The notes under the pieces were generated by a model. The model saw nothing but the letters and a program-made list of their open reading frames with translations, was not told where the DNA came from and made no database searches. The position numbers and the translations under genes are program-made. A DNA stretch of 35,109 bases, from NCBI GenBank assembly GCA_021736475.1, contig JAIPFV010000021.1:1-35109 (forward strand), given 5' to 3'. Within the stretch, counting starts at the first letter, position 1, and each line of letters starts with the position of its first letter. Shown here in pieces: positions 22,206 through 30,759 of the stretch. This DNA comes from Spirochaetia bacterium. Lineage in GTDB: Bacteria; Spirochaetota; Spirochaetia; DSM-16054; Sediminispirochaetaceae.

Positions 22206-23819
22206 ATGGCAAAAGTGCCCGAGAGTATCGGAAAGTACAAAATTAGTGAGCTTATCGCCCAGGGCGGAATGGGGGCGGTATACAAGGGGGTTCACCCCAC
22301 CCTCGAACGCCCGGTCATACTGAAAAAGCTGACCCTCCGCGGGAACCCCGACTTTGCCGAGCGGTTTAGGCGGGAAGCCCGCCTGTTGATGGACTTTCGT
22401 CATGATAATATTGTCGATGTATACGACCACTTTAAGGAGGGTCGCAGCCATTTTATTGTGCTTGAGTACATTGACGGGCTTTCCCTGGAACAGTTAATCC
22501 GCCGCGAACGCTACCTGCCGAACGAGATGGCCCTTTATATTCTCTATCAGTCCTGCCGGGCGCTCAAATACGCCCACGACCGGGAAGTGGTGCACCGCGA
22601 CATTAAACCGGCCAACATACTGCTGTCGAAACGGGGCGAGGTAAAGCTGGTAGATTTCGGAATTGCCACTTCCGCCGAAGATTCCGAGAGCGGTTTAACC
22701 CGGGAGGGGATGACCCTCGGCTCTCCGGCCTACATGGCGCCGGAGCAGTTTGAAAACACCCGCAATGTGGACCTGCGGGCGGACATCTATTCCCTTGGAG
22801 TTATGCTGTACGAAGGGGTGACCGGAAAAAAACCGTACCCCGGCGGCTTTTCAGCCGATCTGGTGGCGTCTATCCAGAAGGGAAAGTACCCTCCCCCGAA
22901 AAGGTACAACCCGAAGGTAAACCGACTGGTTCGCAAAATTATCAAAAAGAGTATGCACCCCAAGCGTGCACGGCGTTTTCAGAACCTGGAAGAGGTGCTT
23001 GCTCTGCTGGAAGGGTTCTTCAAACGGCGCCGGCTCGAACCCTACCGACTGCAGCTGCAGCAGGCGGTTGCCGGTAAAACTGTAGAGCCTCTGACCCCGC
23101 GCCGTCGCTCAAAAATCAAAACGGCACTGATCACGGTTCCGGCGGTCCTGGTACTGCTGGGGGCAGCCGGAGGCATCCTTTACAGCCTTGGCTATTACCA
23201 CGAATGGGTAGAGCCGGATGCGTATGGGGCCTTAAACTTGCAGGTAAAGGTAGATGAGAGCTATAAACCGCCGGAGGATTACTATATTCGCGGCTGGCTG
23301 TTTACCGATACCGGGGACAATGCCAAAGAGATGGATACGGCACCTTTACGTTTTACCCGGGTTCAGCAGACCGAGGGAGAGGCGCTGCAGTTTCGCAGCC
23401 GAAAATTGTATCTGCCGGAAGATGAGTACCGGGTAAAACTTCAAATTGAAAATACCCTGCACTGGAAAAGCTTTTACCTGGAGCCGCGAAGCAGCCAGAA
23501 ACAGAACATCAACACCAGAGAGGGACGCACCCTGGAGTTTCATTTCGGTGAACAGAGGGCCCTGCCCCTGGAGGTAGAGTTTTTTGTCCAGGACCGATCG
23601 AGCTGGGAGAACATAACCGGCTTAACCCGCATCGAGGTTGAAATGAACGGACGGCGGGAGCCCTGGAGCCCGGAACTGGCCCAGAGCCTGCAGACGGGCC
23701 GGGTATACCGTTTTCACTTTAACGCCCCGGGTTACAAGCCGAAAACTTTCAGTCTGTTGATCCGGCCTGAGCAGTACCAGCTGGTACTGAATCCGCGGCT
23801 TATCCCGATTGAAGAGTAA
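22206..23819 (+). CDS. Transmembrane Ser/Thr protein kinase (Hanks type)
   Basis: This 537-aa protein has a complete kinase domain at residues ~10-275: glycine loop AQGGMGAVYKG (18-28), ATP-anchoring lysine in VILKK (K40), HRDIKPANILL with catalytic D132, DFG at 150-152 and APE at 178-180. All catalytic residues are present. One TM helix at about 308-330 leads to a ~205-residue extracytoplasmic region with no PASTA or other domain recognised; it includes beta-rich stretches (RGWLFTDTGDN, LYLPEDEYRVKLQIENTLHWKSFYLEPRSS). The topology suggests an external sensor and internal kinase. It is coupled to the phosphoesterase and two FHA proteins, which typically read phosphothreonine. Confidence 0.95.
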   Translation: MAKVPESIGKYKISELIAQGGMGAVYKGVHPTLERPVILKKLTLRGNPDFAERFRREARLLMDFRHDNIVDVYDHFKEGRSHFIVLEYIDGLSLEQLIRRERYLPNEMALYILYQSCRALKYAHDREVVHRDIKPANILLSKRGEVKLVDFGIATSAEDSESGLTREGMTLGSPAYMAPEQFENTRNVDLRADIYSLGVMLYEGVTGKKPYPGGFSADLVASIQKGKYPPPKRYNPKVNRLVRKIIKKSMHPKRARRFQNLEEVLALLEGFFKRRRLEPYRLQLQQAVAGKTVEPLTPRRRSKIKTALITVPAVLVLLGAAGGILYSLGYYHEWVEPDAYGALNLQVKVDESYKPPEDYYIRGWLFTDTGDNAKEMDTAPLRFTRVQQTEGEALQFRSRKLYLPEDEYRVKLQIENTLHWKSFYLEPRSSQKQNINTREGRTLEFHFGEQRALPLEVEFFVQDRSSWENITGLTRIEVEMNGRREPWSPELAQSLQTGRVYRFHFNAPGYKPKTFSLLIRPEQYQLVLNPRLIPIEE

Positions 23820-23831
23820 AAGGAGAAGTAC

Positions 23832-24731
23832 ATGTCCACAGCACTAAGGCGATTAGTTATATCTATTTTGGGTTTGCTGGCAGGAGTTGCCGCGTGGCCT
23901 CTGATGGAACTGATACTCAGTTATCAGCACCTGTTCCCAAGCTACTTCCTGTTCAGTCTGGCCCAGGGAGCTCTGTTTGGTGTGGTAATGGGAGCCTTCT
24001 TCGGAAGCGGAGAGGGGCTTACCGCCAAGGAGCGGGGCAAAATCATCCACGGTACTCTGATGGGAGCTGCCACCGGAGCGGCGGGGGGAATTGTCGGGTT
24101 TTTAGCCGGTCAGGGCATACTTTTTTTGGTGGTCCAGCAGGCCTTTACCTCCTACCGAAGCCAACAGATGATTGCCGTCCCACTGGCCAGAATAGTTGGC
24201 TGGGCAATTCTGGGTATTGCGGTAGGTGCCTCGGAGGGGCTGCGGGCCCGCTCACTGAAGAAAACCCTGGTTGGTGCGGGGGGCGGCTTTTTAGGGGGAG
24301 TGCTCGGCGGAGCAAGTATTGAATATGTGCGGACCCTCTATCCGGAGCTTCTGTACACCCGATTGGTCGGTTTGGCGGTATTCGGACTGTTGATCGGCAT
24401 CTGCTATTCCCTGCTCGAGAGGGGAGTATCCTTGGGAATACTGCGGGTTTTGAACGGCCCGCGGCGGGGAAAGGAGTACAGTTTTGTGCAAAACCGCGTG
24501 AGTGTCGGCAGCGATAACAAAAACGATATCGTCTTGGACAATTACTCTTATGTGGCTCCGAAACATGCCCGCTTTAGGGTCAGGGGAAAAGATGTGTATA
24601 TACAGCACATCGATGTAAAAAAGGGAGCGAAAATCTATGTGAATGAGCGGCCGGTAGAAACAGAACAACTGCTCAAGTACGAAGATGTCATCCAGATTGG
24701 TTCGGCCAAGCTGTTTTTTAAGACTGAGTAG
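23832..24731 (+). CDS. Polytopic membrane protein with C-terminal FHA domain
   Basis: This 299-aa protein has an N-terminal half with several glycine-rich TM helices (LVISILGLLAGVAAW, GALFGVVMGAFFGSG, GTLMGAATGAAGGIVGFLAG, GAGGGFLGGVLGG, LVGLAVFGLLIGICYSL). A cytoplasmic FHA domain at about 205-299 follows: LNGPRRGKEYSF, RVSVGSDNKNDIVL, SYVAPKHARFRV and KGAKIYVNERPVE. The conserved GS and the xPxHA pattern needed for phosphothreonine binding are present. It starts 12 nt after the kinase gene and is a likely docking target of that kinase (inference). AGGAGAAGTAC precedes the ATG. Confidence 0.9.
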   Translation: MSTALRRLVISILGLLAGVAAWPLMELILSYQHLFPSYFLFSLAQGALFGVVMGAFFGSGEGLTAKERGKIIHGTLMGAATGAAGGIVGFLAGQGILFLVVQQAFTSYRSQQMIAVPLARIVGWAILGIAVGASEGLRARSLKKTLVGAGGGFLGGVLGGASIEYVRTLYPELLYTRLVGLAVFGLLIGICYSLLERGVSLGILRVLNGPRRGKEYSFVQNRVSVGSDNKNDIVLDNYSYVAPKHARFRVRGKDVYIQHIDVKKGAKIYVNERPVETEQLLKYEDVIQIGSAKLFFKTE

Positions 24732-24753
24732 GAGAAGAACATGGGAGAGAAAA

Positions 24754-26229
24754 ATGAGAAATAAAATAAAAGCATTTTTGGCTATCCTGGGTATTATATT
24801 CGGCCTGGGTTTTGGTCCGGGGGTCGGCCGGCTGGAGGCACAATCACTGACAATATCCCAAATCGACAGCTCTTCCCTGCTGCTTTCGCAACAGGTAGAC
24901 CTGTATTTAAGTGTAAACGACAGACAGGGCAATTCCATTGCCGGGTTAGAGAAAGACAACTTTACCGTATATGAGTCGGCGGACGGGCAGGAGTATACTG
25001 AAATCTCTGCAATTGAAAAACTTGCAGAGCAACCGAATAAGGAGCAGGGCATCCATATTCTGCTGCTGATCGACAACTCCGGCAGTATGTACGATACCCT
25101 CGAGGGGAGAGCCACCGAAGATCGGGAAAAAATGCGCATTACCCATGCGAAAGCGGCCATTCGACAGTTTATCAACCGCTCTTTCAATCCGCGAGATGTA
25201 GTTTCCCTGGCCTCATTTAATACCGACCTGACCCTGCATTCCGAAGCATTAAAGGACCCCAGTGCCCTGGAAGGGCTGCTGGAGTCTATCCGCAGGCCGG
25301 AGAGCGAACAGGCCTACACCGAGCTGTACCACTCCCTGGATGATTCTGTCTACCGGATGGCTGGATACCGGGGACGCAAGGTGGTGGTAGTGCTCTCGGA
25401 TGGCGAGAATTATCCCTACTATGAGCATTCAGGTACCCCCCATTCTGAGTATGGCACCGAGCTTCTGGAACCGGAGGAGGTGGTAGACAGCTTTCAAAGG
25501 GAAGGGGTAACCCTGTATGCGATCCATTTCGGTATTGAGCGGGACCGAAACCTGGGCCAGATGGCCTTGAAGACCGGCGGGAACGTCTACGATGCCAGAA
25601 ATGAAGAAGAACTTGCAACGGTGTACCAGGATATTAAACAGAAAATAGAAAATGAGTATCGCCTGACCTATCGGGCAGGTATGATTCCTACCGACCGCAA
25701 GTATGTGAAGGTGGAATTTGAGAGCGGCCGGCAGCAGGCCGAAGCCGAGCGCTACTACTACGCCGGCACCCTGTTCGGAATTCCCGTTCAGCCCTACCCC
25801 TATCTGATTCTGCTCTTAATTGCGGCGGCCCTGCTGCTGTGGCTTTTATTGCTGCTGCTGCGCTACCGCAAGCTGCAGAAAAATGCCGCCCTGGAGGTTC
25901 TGCAGCCCGGGTACCGGACCAAGGTCAGCTCCTCCACCATCGCACTTACCCAGGAGAAAACCGTGATCGGCGGCGGCGAGAGGGCCGACCTGACCATCAG
26001 CGGGCTCCCTTCCCTCAAACCGGAACACGCTACCATCATGTATGATGAGCAAAACGGGGACTATACCCTGGCCGGAGAGGGCAACATCACCGTGAACAAC
26101 CGCAGAATAAGCGGCAACCGGAAGCTGCGCGACGGGGATGTGGTGAACATAGAGGGCACTACCATTGTGTTTGATTCGGGGACCCCGGGGGATAAGAAGA
26201 AAGAGAAAGAACAGAAGCCGGAAAAGTAG
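24754..26229 (+). CDS. Exported VWA-domain protein with TM helix and cytoplasmic FHA domain
   Basis: From ATG 24754 (GGAGAG just upstream) the product is 491 aa. Residues 1-30 form a signal peptide or anchor. A ~65-residue beta region (VDLYLSVNDRQGNSIAGLEKDNFTVYE) precedes a VWA domain at about 98-290 with MIDAS D107-x-S109-x-S111 in LLLIDNSGSM and a later VVVLSDGE. A TM helix lies at about 348-372 and an FHA domain at about 385-475 (VIGGGERADLTISGLPSLKPEHATIMYD, NRRISGNRKLRDGD). It would join an external metal-dependent adhesion domain to an internal phosphothreonine reader. The longer frame from 24685 overlaps the FHA gene and is not preferred. Confidence 0.9.
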   Translation: MRNKIKAFLAILGIIFGLGFGPGVGRLEAQSLTISQIDSSSLLLSQQVDLYLSVNDRQGNSIAGLEKDNFTVYESADGQEYTEISAIEKLAEQPNKEQGIHILLLIDNSGSMYDTLEGRATEDREKMRITHAKAAIRQFINRSFNPRDVVSLASFNTDLTLHSEALKDPSALEGLLESIRRPESEQAYTELYHSLDDSVYRMAGYRGRKVVVVLSDGENYPYYEHSGTPHSEYGTELLEPEEVVDSFQREGVTLYAIHFGIERDRNLGQMALKTGGNVYDARNEEELATVYQDIKQKIENEYRLTYRAGMIPTDRKYVKVEFESGRQQAEAERYYYAGTLFGIPVQPYPYLILLLIAAALLLWLLLLLLRYRKLQKNAALEVLQPGYRTKVSSSTIALTQEKTVIGGGERADLTISGLPSLKPEHATIMYDEQNGDYTLAGEGNITVNNRRISGNRKLRDGDVVNIEGTTIVFDSGTPGDKKKEKEQKPEK

Positions 26230-26241
26230 AGTTCTGCGTTG

Positions 26242-26283
26242 GCCGGCCGGTGGAGGCTAACCTCACCGGCTGCCGGCTTTTTT
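26242..26283 (+). terminator. Intrinsic terminator of the kinase/FHA operon
   Basis: GCCGGC (26242-26247) pairs with GCCGGC (26272-26277), CGGT with ACCG, and GAGG with CCTC around CTAA, giving about 14 bp with small bulges. Six T's follow immediately (26278-26283). The 3' half overlaps the last codons of the convergent patatin-like gene. Confidence 0.85.
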
Positions 26284-27366
26284 GGCGATTTTTCGTACCT
26301 GCTGAACAAACTGCGGATTTGTAAGGGCTTCGTTATATCCCTGTTCGATTATTTCGTCGGATTTGTTGAAGTCGTTCAGGTAATACTCTTCCAGGGCTGG
26401 ATGAATATAGGCATAGGTGTTCAAAAACCCGCCCTCCGGTTCAGCCGTTTGTTGTTCATTGATAATGGCCATCACATTGGTGATGACCTCCGGCAGGGTG
26501 AGGGTGGCCGCTTTATGATCGGGCCGCCGGGTAAAACTATTTACAAGATCTTTCACCGCGAAGGTCTCCCGGGCTTGCAGGGTATCAACAAGTTTCTGCA
26601 GAGGAATTCGAAAAGCTCCGTTGGTTAAGCGATCCTCCAGTTTTTGAAAAGCAGACTGCTGGTTTTCCGACAAGGCTTGGCTGGAAACTTCTTTTCGACG
26701 TTTTTCCGCGGCCTGTCGCTTCGCCTCATCCTTCGCCTCATCCTTCGCCTCATCCTTCGCCTTTTCTTCTGCCGCGGTTTCGATTAATTCTGAAGCATGC
26801 AGCACCCGCTGTGTATCCTCGCGGCGTTTAGGGGCCACATCTACTACTACATGCAGCCGGCCGAACTCTTCAGCCACCTTCCAGGGCAGATTATTCAGCA
26901 CACCACCGTCAATCAGCTGATGCCCATGAAAACTATAGGGTTTGAAGACCGTTGGTATGGACATGGAGGCCATCATAGCATCCAGCAGTCGACCCCTGTC
27001 GAATATAACCTGCTGCCCGGTGTTTACATCAACCGCGACACTCCGGTAGGCGATAGGAAGGTCTTCTATAAGAGTATCCTGAATAAAGCCGTGAAAGAAG
27101 TCCCGTATGCCGTCGGTATCGATAATCCCGCCCCGGGGAAAGGAAGGAAAGAAAAGCTTCACAATTTCGATCGACCGTACCTGCTCCGCCACCTGCTGAA
27201 TCTGCTTGGAATCATAGCCATACGCATACAGTCCGCCGACTATCGCTCCCATCGAAGTACCGACCACCGCCGTAGGCCGCAGCCCCCACTCTTCCAGATA
27301 CCGCAACACGCCTACATGGGCATACCCGTAGGCCGCACCGCCGCTTAATGTATAGACCAGTTCCAT
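26263..27366 (-). CDS. Patatin-like phospholipase
   Basis: This 367-aa protein has the patatin Ser-Asp dyad: the oxyanion loop LSGGAAYGYAHVGVL, nucleophile S38 in GTSMG, and D153 in IDGG (VLNNLPWKVAEE follows). Such proteins are lipid acyl hydrolases. The catalytic domain covers about residues 1-190. The rest is helical and contains a short charged repeat, AKDEAKDEAKDEAK. No signal peptide is evident, so it is cytosolic or membrane-associated. AGGAAAGG lies before the ATG. It lies 68 nt after the LysE-family gene and may be co-transcribed. Confidence 0.92.
   Translation of the reverse strand: MELVYTLSGGAAYGYAHVGVLRYLEEWGLRPTAVVGTSMGAIVGGLYAYGYDSKQIQQVAEQVRSIEIVKLFFPSFPRGGIIDTDGIRDFFHGFIQDTLIEDLPIAYRSVAVDVNTGQQVIFDRGRLLDAMMASMSIPTVFKPYSFHGHQLIDGGVLNNLPWKVAEEFGRLHVVVDVAPKRREDTQRVLHASELIETAAEEKAKDEAKDEAKDEAKRQAAEKRRKEVSSQALSENQQSAFQKLEDRLTNGAFRIPLQKLVDTLQARETFAVKDLVNSFTRRPDHKAATLTLPEVITNVMAIINEQQTAEPEGGFLNTYAYIHPALEEYYLNDFNKSDEIIEQGYNEALTNPQFVQQVRKIAKKAGSR
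26727..26764 (-). repeat. 12-bp coding microrepeat (AKDE) in the patatin-like gene
   Basis: The 12-bp unit CTTCGCCTCATC (plus strand) is repeated about three times in frame, encoding KDEA units in a helical linker. The copy number could vary without breaking the frame. Confidence 0.8.
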
Positions 27367-27434
27367 AACCTTTCCTCACTAGTGCTTATATTTTTCACTG
27401 TAATCTGCTGACGACGGAATATCAAGTCCAGCTT

Positions 27435-28103
27435 TTATAATAACAGCCGCTCCGCCCCGCTCCAGCCAAAGTAAACGGCAAAGCCTATTAGCACGAGCGC
27501 CGACACTGCAATAATGCCGCGGTAGATTCGGTCGCTGAAAAAGCGCCGGCCCTTGCCAACTGCGGTAGATACAATGGTGTACCAGGCAAAATCGGCGGCC
27601 TGATGGCCCAAGAAAAATATCAACACTCCCAGCAGACCGGCTTTTTGCGAGCGAGCCACCAGTCCAAGGCCAATAGTTGCCCACCATACCACCCAGTAGG
27701 GGTTGGCGAGGCTGAGGAGTATGCCGATTTTCATGGGACGCCCAACCCCATTCAGCGCCACGTCGTCGGAGGAATGCGAGACCAAGCCCCTCTCGTCACC
27801 CCATTCGATACGCAGATGGGGCAGACTGCGGAACATTCCATAAGCCATCCACGCCAAAATAAGGGCTCCGCCGAAGGAGACAAGCACAAAAAACATATCC
27901 CGCTGCAGCAGTGGGGCGACCCCGGCAATCAGGGCCGCCACCAATACCCCTTCCAGCAGGGCGTGGCCGCTCATAATCAGCGGACCAGCTGCCGGACCAC
28001 GCTTCACACTTTCACTTATTGTGGCGGTAAGCAGGGGCCCCGGCATCATTGCGCCGGAGAGGGCTATAACAAAAGAGGTTACAAACAGGGATACAAAGGT
28101 CAT
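27435..28103 (-). CDS. LysE/RhtB-family amino-acid exporter
   Basis: This 222-aa membrane protein has about six TM helices and the LysE-type N-terminus FVIALSGAMMPGPLLTATISESVKRG, followed by GHALLEGVLVAALI and LANPYWVVWWATIG. These transporters export amino acids or related compounds. It starts 13 nt after azlD with GAGGAG before the ATG, so it belongs to an apparent azlC-azlD-lysE exporter operon. The exact substrate is unknown. Confidence 0.88.
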   Translation of the reverse strand: MTFVSLFVTSFVIALSGAMMPGPLLTATISESVKRGPAAGPLIMSGHALLEGVLVAALIAGVAPLLQRDMFFVLVSFGGALILAWMAYGMFRSLPHLRIEWGDERGLVSHSSDDVALNGVGRPMKIGILLSLANPYWVVWWATIGLGLVARSQKAGLLGVLIFFLGHQAADFAWYTIVSTAVGKGRRFFSDRIYRGIIAVSALVLIGFAVYFGWSGAERLLL

Positions 28104-28116
28104 TCACACTTCTCCT

Positions 28117-28449
28117 CTACAGTAAGAGTGCCAGTGCACTCAACACAACCACCGAACTCAGAACCACTACAATCAGATGCGCGCCTGTGTAGGCTACACC
28201 GACAGCCACTATACCACCAACCAGACCGTACCACAGCTGGTCATGAATCCCCAGAATCCCAGGAAATATGAGGGCGCCCAGGGCTGCATAGGGGATGTTG
28301 CGAAGCATTCTGGCAAGGACAGGGGGTATCTTCTCCGCATCCAATGCCACCAGGGGCAGCATTCTCGGAATGTAGGTAACCAGAGTCATACCGAGTATTA
28401 TTATCCACACAGTGCTATTCGTTTCTCCAAGAGTTGTTTCAAGATTCAT
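28117..28449 (-). CDS. azlD: AzlD-family subunit of branched-chain amino-acid exporter
   Basis: This 110-aa protein has about four TM helices and the AzlD pattern VTYIPRMLPLVALDAEKIPPVLARMLRNIPYAALGALIFPGIL. AzlD pairs with AzlC to export branched-chain amino acids. The start overlaps the azlC stop by 4 nt (28446-28449), so the two are translationally coupled. Confidence 0.9.
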   Translation of the reverse strand: MNLETTLGETNSTVWIIILGMTLVTYIPRMLPLVALDAEKIPPVLARMLRNIPYAALGALIFPGILGIHDQLWYGLVGGIVAVGVAYTGAHLIVVVLSSVVVLSALALLL

Positions 28450-29141
28450 TTCTCCTCCTTCTGGATGAGCTCCATCAACAGGACCGCTCCAATGGTTGCC
28501 CCGATAATTGCCCAGCCGACCGGCAAGATTAGAACCAGAAGGCTGTTCAACAGTCCGGCGGTCACCGCCAGAAACAGCGCTTTGCGGTACTTTTTCACCG
28601 AAGGAATTAACAGGCCGATAAACATGGCATACAGGGCTATACTCATGCCCTGCTGAAAGGCCGGCGGCAGGGCAGTCCCGGCCGCATAGCCTATTCCGGA
28701 ATTGATGACCCAGCTGGAGTAGGCCATCAGGCTTAATCCGTACAGGTAGTGTGAGCCCACCCCACCTTCTCGGGTCGAGGCAACTGCAAACACTTCGTCG
28801 GTGATGCCGAAGGCGTAGACCATCTTCCGCAGCTTCGACTCCGGCACTGCCTTCTCATTAATCGACATACTCATCAGCAAGTGCCGAATATTCACAATAA
28901 AGGTAGAGAATATGATCTCTACCGTGCCCGTACCCAGGGCCAGTAAACCCAATGCCATAAACTGCGAGGCCCCGGCAAATACGAACAAGCTCATACCAAC
29001 CGTATGCATCAAACTGATGCCGGTATTCTTAGCCAGTAGACCAAAGGCAAGGGCAATCGGCATATAACCGATTGCGATAGTAAGTCCGGCCTGGATTCCC
29101 TGCAAAAAGCCGGGAAGTTGTGTTTGTGCTCTTGAGGTCAT
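28446..29141 (-). CDS. azlC: AzlC-family subunit of branched-chain amino-acid exporter
   Basis: This 231-aa membrane protein has the AzlC core GIQAGLTIAIGYMPIALAFGLLAKNTG, FVFAGASQFMALGLL, NIRHLLMSMSI and GITDEVFAVAS. With AzlD it exports branched-chain amino acids. It is the first gene after citG on this strand. Its start codon lies inside a perfect 10-bp inverted repeat (29139-29164), with the AGGAG ribosome-binding site at the loop edge, which suggests translational control. Confidence 0.93.
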   Translation of the reverse strand: MTSRAQTQLPGFLQGIQAGLTIAIGYMPIALAFGLLAKNTGISLMHTVGMSLFVFAGASQFMALGLLALGTGTVEIIFSTFIVNIRHLLMSMSINEKAVPESKLRKMVYAFGITDEVFAVASTREGGVGSHYLYGLSLMAYSSWVINSGIGYAAGTALPPAFQQGMSIALYAMFIGLLIPSVKKYRKALFLAVTAGLLNSLLVLILPVGWAIIGATIGAVLLMELIQKEEK

Positions 29142-29164
29142 AGCTGCTCCTAATAGCAGCTATG
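29139..29164 (-). promoter_or_regulatory. Perfect inverted repeat covering the azlC start codon and ribosome-binding site
   Basis: CATAGCTGCT (29139-29148) and AGCAGCTATG (29155-29164) form a perfect 10-bp stem with a 6-nt loop. On the mRNA the ATG is in the stem and AGGAG spans loop and stem, so folding would hide the start. As DNA it could equally be a repressor site. Confidence 0.6.
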
Positions 29165-29202
29165 ATAACAGTACTTAAAAGGGCTGAATAGAGGAGCTGA
29201 TA

Positions 29203-30195
29203 TTATATAGTAAAAAGACTGTCGATATAGAGGGAAGCGGAGAGGAGGTCGGCACTTCCCCCCGGACTGATATTACGGGACACAAACTCGCTATTCATCT
29301 GCTGTAGGAAGCTGCGCCCCGCAGCCGTATATGCTCCTCCCAGCGAAAGGGCTTGTTCAGCAGACTCCTGTACATACAATAGGCCCGGGATGCCGCCGCG
29401 GGCAGCCACATTGGAATCCTCCACTACCGTCATTAAGTGCAGCAGTGCCTGGACCCCGGCCTGATCGAGACTCGCTGTTCCCCGCCGTACCGGTTCCAGT
29501 GCCGGCAGACCGTACAGCAGCACCGAAGGATAAGCCCGCTCAGCCTCGCCCCGGATACCCGTCAAACCCCAGGATTTAAAAAGGCGCTCGCCGGCGGTCT
29601 CTTTCATGTCGGCTGTGTTGTGGGCTTCCGCGTCGGGCAGGCGGCTGTCCGCAGACAACTCCCTTTGTACAATCCCCTGCACCATCTCCGCTGCACACTG
29701 CAGCAGTTGGTCTGGATAAAACGTACTGCCACTCCCTTTCCCGGAAAGGTACCCCAAGGCGGTACTCAGGAGGCCAAAGGTAAAAATGGCTCCTTTATGG
29801 GTATTTACCCCACCGGTTGCAGCGTACATGGCTACCTCGGCCTGCACACCTATCCGGCGGGCCTGTTCAAATACAGCCCGAGGTGCAGCCTCCCTCCTCT
29901 GGGATGCAGCAAAACCACACTCGTACATCCGGCCGAAATAGGGCGAAACGGCCTCGGCGCTGCGGCAAAACGTACTCAAATCCATATCGCTGTGGGAGCC
30001 GCTGCCGAATCTGTCCACCAATCCTGGTTTAGGAGCAATCCAGGCCTCGGCCTTGAGTGCTTCAGCTGCCTTTACACTCAACGCTTTGGACGCGGCTGCA
30101 AGATCGAACTGCGCAGGGAGAGCGATCGACTGGGCCATGTGCGCCGGGAAGGCTGGAGAAGGGCTCAGGGTATTAAGCTGTACCGGCATCTTCAC
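29203..30195 (-). CDS. citG: Triphosphoribosyl-dephospho-CoA synthase (citrate lyase cofactor precursor)
   Basis: This 330-aa protein matches the CitG/MdcB family: WIAPKPGLVDRFGSGSHSDMD near residue 55 and GVNTHKGAIFTFGLL are signature stretches. It makes 2'-(5''-triphosphoribosyl)-3'-dephospho-CoA from ATP and dephospho-CoA, the precursor of the CitD prosthetic group. It starts within the end of citX (23-nt overlap). The first codon is GTG at 30195, with an ATG two codons later (30189) as alternative. It is the last gene of the cit operon. Confidence 0.93.
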   Translation of the reverse strand: MKMPVQLNTLSPSPAFPAHMAQSIALPAQFDLAAASKALSVKAAEALKAEAWIAPKPGLVDRFGSGSHSDMDLSTFCRSAEAVSPYFGRMYECGFAASQRREAAPRAVFEQARRIGVQAEVAMYAATGGVNTHKGAIFTFGLLSTALGYLSGKGSGSTFYPDQLLQCAAEMVQGIVQRELSADSRLPDAEAHNTADMKETAGERLFKSWGLTGIRGEAERAYPSVLLYGLPALEPVRRGTASLDQAGVQALLHLMTVVEDSNVAARGGIPGLLYVQESAEQALSLGGAYTAAGRSFLQQMNSEFVSRNISPGGSADLLSASLYIDSLFTI

Positions 30196-30754
30196 TGTTC
30201 CGGTTTTGTAAAAAATAGGGTTCTATAAGAGAAAAAAGGTAGCTCTGCAGATCCGCGGCAGAGTGCCGTCTGAGACGGGCACACTCCCGGGCCGGTTCTC
30301 TGCACAAAAAGCAGCGACGCGGAGGCAGATTCAGCTGCCCCCGGTCCACAACCGATCCATCCCCGGCATATACATCAAAGTCGAAAATCCGGCCCAGGGG
30401 ATGCTGCGCTTCTATTTGGATGCAAAGCCGCTTCAGCTGGACTGGTTCTGCCGCCAGGAGAAAAAACGCCTCCCGTCCGCAGGCACCGCGGCGAACTTCC
30501 TCCCGCTCAACCCGGAGTCCTGCAGCGGCGCAGCGGCGGAGAAACTCCTGCTCACCGGCCACATGGGCCTTCTCATAGAGCGGGGCATCTTTCGCAGCTC
30601 CGGGAATATTCAAACTAAGCAGCACCGCCGGCAGCCCATATTCCTGCTGCAACTGCTCCCGGCGCCTCACCCGATTTTCCCGGCAAGCCAGGATGGCCCA
30701 CATGCCACGCTTGTCCCTCGGCCCGGGGGCGATCTCTGTTTCACACACCGGCAT
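30173..30754 (-). CDS. citX: Apo-citrate lyase phosphoribosyl-dephospho-CoA transferase
   Basis: This 193-aa protein has the CitX C-terminal signature GRIFDFDVYAGDG, then LNLPPRRCFLCREPARECARLRRHS, with the CxxC and RRH elements typical of the family. CitX loads the prosthetic group made by CitG onto the acyl carrier CitD. It starts 5 nt after the citF stop. The length is normal for the family. Confidence 0.93.
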   Translation of the reverse strand: MPVCETEIAPGPRDKRGMWAILACRENRVRRREQLQQEYGLPAVLLSLNIPGAAKDAPLYEKAHVAGEQEFLRRCAAAGLRVEREEVRRGACGREAFFLLAAEPVQLKRLCIQIEAQHPLGRIFDFDVYAGDGSVVDRGQLNLPPRRCFLCREPARECARLRRHSAADLQSYLFSLIEPYFLQNRNSEDAGTA

Positions 30755-30759
30755 TCACC

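Noticed and set aside
24685-24753. Upstream start of the VWA-FHA protein inside the FHA gene
   Set aside because: The extra residues precede a good signal peptide and lack a ribosome-binding site; ATG 24754 is preceded by GGAGAG.
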